NCBI RefSeq assembly: GCF_026745355.1
Contig: NC_079205.1
Location: forward strand, 54,064,025 to 54,128,024
Source: Beta vulgaris subsp. vulgaris
Lineage: Eukaryota; Streptophyta; Magnoliopsida; Caryophyllales; Amaranthaceae
DNA: 64,000 nucleotides
Direction: 5' to 3'
Both the position numbers and the translations under genes were made by a program. Below, in pieces: positions 58,505 through 64,000 of the stretch. The first letter of the stretch is position 1. Each line of letters opens with the position of its first letter. The notes beneath the pieces are model-generated. The model searched no databases and was not told the origin of the DNA. It saw only the letters and a program-made list of their open reading frames with translations.

Positions 58505-61500
58505 ATGGTCAACTCTATTCCCTCTTACCAGATTCCTAATGGTACAGACCCTTCCAAGCCTTTTACCTTCATCAACATTAATAACACCATCAAGCTCACC
58601 CCCACCAACTATTTATCATGGAAAATGCAAGTTGAAGCCATCCTAATAGGCCATGACCTATACAAGTTTGTGGATGGTTCTTTGGCTTGTCCATCTCCTG
58701 TCACTACAACCAGTGATGTTGAAAGTTCTAATCCTGATTTCATATTCTGGATCAGGCAAGATAAATTGTTATTCGGTGCGCTCGTCGGCACACTTTCACA
58801 AACTCTTGTTCCTCTCGTTTCTGAGGCTAAGACCTCCAAAGATCTGTGGGAAATTTTGGCTAAAACTTACGCTTTACCTAGCCGCGGTCATATCAAGCAG
58901 GTGAAGGACCAACTCAATCGGACCACTAAGGGAAACAAATCAATCACTGAATTTATGCAAGCTATTAAAGCTTGTGCGGATCAACTTGCTGCCTTGGGTA
59001 AGAAAATTGAGCATGAGGACTTGATTGATCGAGTGCTTCTTGGCCTTGATGAAACATATAGTTCTGTGATTGAGTCTTTGAATGCACGAGATACTCCCAT
59101 CTCGTTTGAGGAACTTCATGAAAAGCTCATCAACAAGGAGCTCTCCATCAACCAAAACCGGTCTGATCCCTCCCTTCCTGCTACAGCCTTTGCTGCTACT
59201 ACTCGACACCATTCATATCAAGTCCGTAATTATGGCCGAAATAGTGTTGCTCCTTCTCCAGGTATTCTTCCATCTCCTGTCAATACCGCACACAAGCCTC
59301 GTCCCTTTTTGGGTAAATGTCAATGGTGTCGTGAACAAGGTCATGTTGTCTCCCAATGTCCCTCCTTCCACAAACAGTTTCCTAATGTTGCACCACCAAA
59401 TCCAACTTCTTACAAAAATGCTAAACCAGGCTTAAACCTACCTAAACCTCAGGCTCATTCGGCTACTGTGACAGCCCCTACCTCGCCGTGGCTTCTTGAC
59501 AATGGTGCCTCGCACCATGTTACCATGGACTTAGAAAATCTATCTCTTCATGCTCCATATGATGGAACCGAAGAACTCATCATTGGTGATGGTACGAGTC
59601 TTAAAATCTCTCATATTGGCACTCTATCTTTCTCTTTCTTATCTTCCACCATAAAATTAAATAATGTTCTCTGTGTTCCTGCTATGTCACGAAACATAAT
59701 TTCTATTTCTCAGCTTTGTATTGACAATAATGCTTCCGTTGAATTCTTACCAAACTCTTTTATTGTGAAGGATCTCAAAACGGGGGCATCTCTATTCCAG
59801 GGTCCGGTTAAATCGGGAATTTATGAAGTTCAATCCATTCCTCCTCAAGTCTTCTCAAGCACAAAGGCATCTTCCCTTGATTGGCATCATCGTCTAGGAC
59901 ACCCTTCTCATAGGGTTTTCAGACAAATTATTTCACTAAATAAATTACATGTTCCTAGCATTTCTACTTTAGATTGTACTTCTTGTGCTTGCAATAAAAG
60001 TCATCAACTTCCTTTCTCTATTACTACCATTACATCTACTGCTCCGCTTCAATACATTTATACAGATCTCTGGACTTCTCCCATTTATTCCCATGATGGT
60101 TATAAATATTACGTGATTTTTGTGGATCATCACACTAAATATATTTGGCTATATCCTCTTAAACAAAAATCTGATACAAAAAATGTCTTTATTAGATATA
60201 AAGCTTTAGTTGAAAAATATTTTCAACTACCTATCATCACCTTATATTCAGATAATGGAGGAGAGTATGAATCCTTAACCGATTATTTAGCCATTGATGG
60301 TATCTCTAGACTCACTACTCCTCCTCATACACCTCAACATAATGGCTACTCCGAAAGACGGCATAGGCATATAGTTGAAACATTTCTATCTCTCCTCACT
60401 CATGCAAATATGCCTCTTGAATTTTGGTCCCATGCATGCTCTACTGCTGCATATTTGATAAATCGACTTCCAACCTCAACTCTCAAAAATGAGTCTCCTT
60501 TTTCTAAGTTATTTGGAAAGGCACCTAATTATCATAAATTAAGGAGTTTTGGTTGTTTATGTTTTCCATGGCTCAAACCTTATGCTAAACATAAATTAGA
60601 CCCAAAATCTATTCCTTGTATTTTTGTAGGTTACTCTCCGACTCAAAGTGCTTATTATTGCTTTGATCCTAAGACGAGTCGTATATATACTTCCCGCCAT
60701 GTTCACTTTGTCGACTCACAATTCCCGTTTGCTAATCTTAACCAACCATCACCCTCTATATCAAGTCTCCTTGAGGAATGGTGTCCTTTCACTATTCCTC
60801 TTCCTACACCAATGGAACCAACCTCCCCTTCTGCTATTCCTACTACAGAACCCACTTCCGCTGCTCACTCTCAAGAAAATTCACCCACCTTTTCTACTTC
60901 ATCCACCGAAAATGACCCACAAAATGTAATTCCTATTCTTCCCTCTACCTTGGACCACCCATCTCATACCATGACTACCAGATTACAACATGGCATTAGA
61001 AAACCCATTACTAAACTTAACCTCAATGCTGAAGTTAAAGAGACTGAACCCAAAACAATTGCTCATGCCCTTAAAAGTCCAGTTTGGCGAAAGGCAATGG
61101 ACGATGAAATCTCGGCGTTGACTAAAAACAAAACTTGGGATCTTGTATCATCTGATACTTCACAAAATGTGGTGGGTTGTAAATGGGTTTTTAGAATTAA
61201 AAGGGATAAATATGGTAAGATTATCCAATACAAGGCTAGATATGTTGCAAAAGGTTTCAATCAAAGACCAGGCATTGATTACCAAGAAACATTTAGCCCC
61301 GTGGTTAAACCCGCTACCGTTTGCCTTGTCTTGTCTCTTGCAGTTTGTCAAGGTTGGCCTCTTCGTCAACTCGACATTAACAATGCCTTCTTACAAGGGA
61401 TTTTAACTGATGAAGTATACACTGTCCAACCCCCCGGTTATGTGGATCCTAATTTACCTACCCATGTTTGCAAGTTAAACAAGGCTCTTTATGGCCTCAA

Positions 61501-61633
61501 ACAAGCTCCAAGAGCTTGGTACAAAGAGTTACGACGACATTTGATTCTCTTGGGGTTCAAAAGCACCATATCTGACTCCTCCTTATTTACCTTACACACA
61601 AATGGGTCAACAATATATTTGTTGGTCTCGTAG
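58505..61633 (+). CDS. Copia gag-pol polyprotein, 5' part (truncated by frameshift)
   Basis: 1042 residues. Order of domains: gag with a UBN2-like region (~15-230); a CX2CX4HX4C zinc knuckle (Cys272, Cys275, His280, Cys285); an aspartic protease with the variant active site Asp332-Asn-Gly; GAG-pre-integrase HHRLGH and a Cys pair forming the zinc finger. The integrase core follows with Asp521, Asp583 and Glu617 (spacing slightly shorter than the usual 35), then reverse transcriptase from 'WRKAMDDEI' through '[11 protein letters not shown]' and '[11 protein letters not shown]'. The frame ends in a stop exactly where the RT catalytic motif begins; the remaining RT and RNase H lie in another frame downstream. 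It could still supply gag, protease and integrase but not active RT. Confidence 0.93.
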   Translation: MVNSIPSYQIPNGTDPSKPFTFININNTIKLTPTNYLSWKMQVEAILIGHDLYKFVDGSLACPSPVTTTSDVESSNPDFIFWIRQDKLLFGALVGTLSQTLVPLVSEAKTSKDLWEILAKTYALPSRGHIKQVKDQLNRTTKGNKSITEFMQAIKACADQLAALGKKIEHEDLIDRVLLGLDETYSSVIESLNARDTPISFEELHEKLINKELSINQNRSDPSLPATAFAATTRHHSYQVRNYGRNSVAPSPGILPSPVNTAHKPRPFLGKCQWCREQGHVVSQCPSFHKQFPNVAPPNPTSYKNAKPGLNLPKPQAHSATVTAPTSPWLLDNGASHHVTMDLENLSLHAPYDGTEELIIGDGTSLKISHIGTLSFSFLSSTIKLNNVLCVPAMSRNIISISQLCIDNNASVEFLPNSFIVKDLKTGASLFQGPVKSGIYEVQSIPPQVFSSTKASSLDWHHRLGHPSHRVFRQIISLNKLHVPSISTLDCTSCACNKSHQLPFSITTITSTAPLQYIYTDLWTSPIYSHDGYKYYVIFVDHHTKYIWLYPLKQKSDTKNVFIRYKALVEKYFQLPIITLYSDNGGEYESLTDYLAIDGISRLTTPPHTPQHNGYSERRHRHIVETFLSLLTHANMPLEFWSHACSTAAYLINRLPTSTLKNESPFSKLFGKAPNYHKLRSFGCLCFPWLKPYAKHKLDPKSIPCIFVGYSPTQSAYYCFDPKTSRIYTSRHVHFVDSQFPFANLNQPSPSISSLLEEWCPFTIPLPTPMEPTSPSAIPTTEPTSAAHSQENSPTFSTSSTENDPQNVIPILPSTLDHPSHTMTTRLQHGIRKPITKLNLNAEVKETEPKTIAHALKSPVWRKAMDDEISALTKNKTWDLVSSDTSQNVVGCKWVFRIKRDKYGKIIQYKARYVAKGFNQRPGIDYQETFSPVVKPATVCLVLSLAVCQGWPLRQLDINNAFLQGILTDEVYTVQPPGYVDPNLPTHVCKLNKALYGLKQAPRAWYKELRRHLILLGFKSTISDSSLFTLHTNGSTIYLLVS

Positions 61634-62598
61634 ATGATATCATTGTAACAAGTAATGCTCCAAAATTTTTAGATGAATTTATCACCAAGCTTGCTACACG
61701 GTTTTCTCTCAAGGATTTAGGTGATTTATCCTATTTCTTGGGAGTGGAGGTAATGCCTCATCCAAGTGGACTTTTTCTAAGTCAAAAGAAGTATATAGCA
61801 GACATTTTATGTAAAGCTAATATGGAAGAAGCCAAGCCTGTTGCAACCCCTTTGTCAACTCATCTGCCTTTGACTCTACATGGAAAATTACTTTCAGATC
61901 CTACCGAGTATCGTGGTCTCATTGGTAGCTTACAATACTTGAGCCTAACTCGGCCCGATGTTGCTTTTACCGTGAATAAACTTGCTCAATATATGCAACG
62001 TCCTACTGAAGATCATATGCAAGCCCTCCGTCGGTTACTTCGCTATCTCAGTGGTACTTCACATATGGGGTTAATATTGCACAAAGATTCACCTTTACAT
62101 CTACATGCCTACTCCGATGCGGATTGGGCTAGGGATAAAGACGATTACATCTCAACTACGGCATACATAGTTTATCTTGGTAAGAATCCGATCTCATGGA
62201 CAACTAAAAAGCAAAGAACACGAGCACGGTCATCCACCGAAGCTGAGTATCGGGCTGTGGCAAATGCTACAGCAGAAGTTCTATGGGTTCGAAACTTGTT
62301 CCAAGAGCTTGGCTTATCAACCACTACAACTCCTGTTATATATTGTGACAATATGGGGGTGACGTATGTTAGTGCTAACCCCGTTTTCCACTCGAAGATG
62401 AAGCATCTAGGCTTGGATTATCATTTTGTCCGTGAACATGTTCAAGCCGGTAAGCTAAGAGTTGCTTACATCTCCATAAACGATCAGCTCGCGGATGCTC
62501 TCACCAAGCCGTTACCACGAGCGTCTTTTACTACATTGGTTGGCAAAATCGGTCTTTCATGTTGGTCGCCCATTTTGAGGGGGCATAATAAGGAATGA
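61634..62598 (+). pseudogene. Copia pol, 3' part (RT C-terminus and RNase H), frameshifted
   Basis: This continues pol in the -1 frame relative to 58505-61633. It begins with the VDDI half of the RT active site, then 'FSLKDLGDLSYFLG', the RT thumb/connection 'YRGLIGSLQYLSLTRPD', and RNase H with YSDADWA, 'RARSSTEAEYRA' and CDNMG. It ends 'LADALTKPLPR...' just inside the 3' LTR. The first ATG is at 61738, well inside the domain, so it is not an independent gene. Confidence 0.92.
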
Positions 62599-62763
62599 TT
62601 TGATCTTAGTCAACTAACCATAATTATACAGCAAAGATTATGGATCTTATTCTGTCAATATTGTGTCAATTATCTTCTACATTATTCTAGCCTTAATTAT
62701 AGTTGTTTATATATATAGTTGTAACTAGCTGTAAACACTAGCTTGTAATTTCCTATATATACT

Positions 62764-63716
62764 GAGTCCACTCATGGTACACCCGGGTGTACCATGCTCA
62801 TGGTACACCCAGGGGCATTTCTGTAATTAATTGCAAGTTGAGGGGCACGCTGGTAATTTTGGGGCAATAAATGACAAAAAGCGAAAATCTGAATCCCATT
62901 CTTCTTTCTTGCTCATTTCTCTCAATTTTTGCTCACCAGAAAAATCTGATTTTCAATTCTTTTCTCTCTCCTCCTTCCAATTCTTCCAAACACAACAATG
63001 GAGATCTGAAATTCGCGAGATGAATGATGAGATGATGATGACGCGGACTCGAGATGATGATGATGAGGCGACTGAAGAGACCCACAACCCATCCACGACG
63101 ATGATGAAGACCCACGACCCAGATCTGATTATGTTTTTGCTCATTTGGTTTGTTGTTGTCTTTTTTCTCATTTCCCCTCAGTTATTCGTTTTGCATAAAC
63201 CAGATGTTTTTGGTTGTTTAATATGATTAGGACATGAACAAAATTATGGGTGCTGATTTTGAATTATCATTGTAGGAATGAGCAAATGTATTCTGCAATA
63301 ATTTTGAATTCTAATGTTCAAATGAGTCAAGCATCTATGCTTATTTAGAACGATTGAAGATTATGTGCTCATTTACATAATTTATGTTGGATGATTATTG
63401 CTGCTTAGTTAACTCTTATACTTGCTCTAGTTTTTTTTTTCTATTCACTTAATCTCTTTCTTCATTTTCTTTTTTGCTCACCTGTAATTAGTTCGTTTTC
63501 GTAACTGCTCATTTGCACCAAGTTTGCTCATTTTCTTAAATGAGTAGAAATACTTGCTCATCTGCTCATTTTACTCATTTGCTCATTTGATCATTTGCTT
63601 AATTTGCTCATTTGCTTATTTGCTCATTTTGCTCATTTGCCCATTTTGCTCATTTGGCGAAAATAGCCTTGGGTGTACCATGCTCATGGTACACCCAGGT
63701 TTACTCTAAAGATTCT
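62764..63716. mobile_element. 953-bp nested element in the 3' LTR (Mutator-like candidate)
   Basis: Insertion into the 3' LTR duplicated 11 bases, CTATATATACT (62753-62763 and 63717-63727); the 5' LTR shows the uninterrupted site. Both ends carry a near-perfect palindrome, GGTGTACCATG(CT/AG)CATGGTACACC, as subterminal inverted repeats; the left end has an additional half copy. An 11-bp duplication suggests the Mutator superfamily. There is no transposase. The interior resembles a plant 5' UTR plus an Asp/Met-rich short frame (MNDEMMMTRTRDDDDE..., from 63019), possibly captured host sequence, followed by a GCTCATTT repeat array. Confidence 0.82.
63475..63657. repeat. GCTCATTT degenerate tandem array
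   Basis: About fifteen copies or variants of TTGCTCATTT over ~180 bases inside the nested element, densest at 63570-63655. Confidence 0.8.
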
Positions 63717-63889
63717 CTATATATACTTGCTATAGTCAATGAGAATAGATAATTACTTCTCTAAACCTTTATACTTATTCACGGGACAGAAGGGAAATTC
63801 TTGTAGCGCCAGCAGGGAGTCGTCGAGAGAAGTTTCGTTGTCTGGACTTACATAGTCAAGATTCAAGAAGCTCAATTTATCCAATTTAG

Positions 63890-64000
63890 CGATTATCCTA
63901 ATCGCTATCATACAGTAATTCCATGGATTGGTTCTTCTGTTTCTCCTTTGTTGCTTTAGTACTTAAAACTACTCGAATACTGTTATTTACAATTTGTATT
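63890..64000. other. Sequence after the F-box relic
   Basis: AT-rich sequence following the relic's stop codon. No feature seen up to the window end. Confidence 0.5.

Larger units (their letters stand above)
58218..63773 (+). mobile_element. Full-length Ty1/copia LTR retrotransposon
   Basis: 5' LTR 58218-58441 (224 bp). The primer-binding site TGGTATCAGAGC follows at once (58442-58453; initiator tRNA-Met type). Gag-pol runs from 58505, the polypurine tract GAGGGGG lies at 62577-62583, and the 3' LTR spans 62586-63773. The 3' LTR is interrupted by a 953-bp insertion; without it the LTR is 224 bp and, by eye, identical to the 5' LTR. A 5-bp target duplication CTTAT (58213-58217 and 63774-63778) fixes both ends, so the LTRs begin TA and end TA. 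Identical LTRs mean a recent insertion. Confidence 0.95.
57790..63889 (+). pseudogene. F-box-associated-domain gene relic, split by a copia element
   Basis: 57790-58217 encodes pieces of the F-box-associated interaction domain of plant SCF substrate receptors: 'LPEEASIRLYSLKSNSWK', 'NNALNWITR', 'IIVFDLGSEKF', 'LRGCLHL', and 'GEIWVMKEFGVKQSWTIL'. Frameshifts occur near 57825-57835 and 58035-58045. The copia element inserted within the Cys-Ala-Tyr codons. Past its 3' LTR and one copy of the CTTAT duplication, the same frame resumes (S-R-D-R-R-E-I-L-V-A...) and stops at 63887-63889. No N-terminal F-box motif is visible upstream, so the gene was probably already defective. Confidence 0.82.

Noticed and set aside
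62831..63226. 131-residue frame in the nested element as a gene
   Set aside because: No ATG at its beginning, low-complexity Asp/Met-rich centre and no family resemblance. It may be captured untranslated sequence.
63475..63657. CRISPR-like array
   Set aside because: The repeats are short, contiguous and degenerate with no unique spacers, and the host is a plant.

Overview
The window is nuclear DNA from a flowering plant, most likely a eudicot. Its genes are intron-split or are intronless PPR genes, and it is AT-rich and dense in plant transposons: Stowaway, Tourist, hAT and Mutator MITEs, Helitrons, a tRNA-derived SINE and a Ty1/copia element. The abundance of 'CTCCCTCCGT' Stowaway and 'TTCAGTTCAG' Tourist elements would fit Caryophyllales, but I cannot fix the species from sequence alone. 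I see no bacterial features, CRISPR array, rRNA or credible tRNA.

Layout. (1) Positions 1-830 hold a broken minus-strand relic of a restorer-of-fertility-like (RFL) PPR gene. (2) 831-4415 is gene-poor, with a LINE/DUF4283 relic and a 90-bp Stowaway MITE. (3) 4416-23811, minus strand, is a complete mitochondrial-type Lon protease gene. I assembled 20 exons; every junction keeps phase and they give 972 codons plus stop. One intron uses a GC donor, and the large introns carry many MITEs. (4) 27995-29845 (+) is an intronless P-class PPR gene resembling Arabidopsis At1g09820. (5) 34613-48722 (+) is an RFL-PPR cluster with two intact genes about 11 kb apart. At least six truncated or rearranged RFL pieces and a foreign polygalacturonase terminal exon lie between them. 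(6) 48723-57790 has no gene I can support, but holds three Helitrons (two abutting head to tail), Stowaway and other MITEs, and a SINE. (7) 57790-63889 is an F-box-associated-domain pseudogene split by a full-length copia element with identical 224-bp LTRs and 5-bp target duplications. Its 3' LTR is itself split by a 953-bp element with an 11-bp duplication.

How the genes relate. Lon (organellar protein quality control) and the PPR proteins (organellar RNA binding) are all probably targeted to organelles, but nothing suggests co-regulation. The RFL cluster shows birth-and-death evolution: two highly similar intact copies differ at most of their predicted RNA-recognition residues, and dead copies surround them. 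I did not find an undescribed molecular system. The most interesting signals are that RFL divergence, the copia element with non-canonical TA...TA LTR ends plus its nested insertion, the Helitron tandem, and a tandem duplication that copies the first splice donor of the Lon gene.
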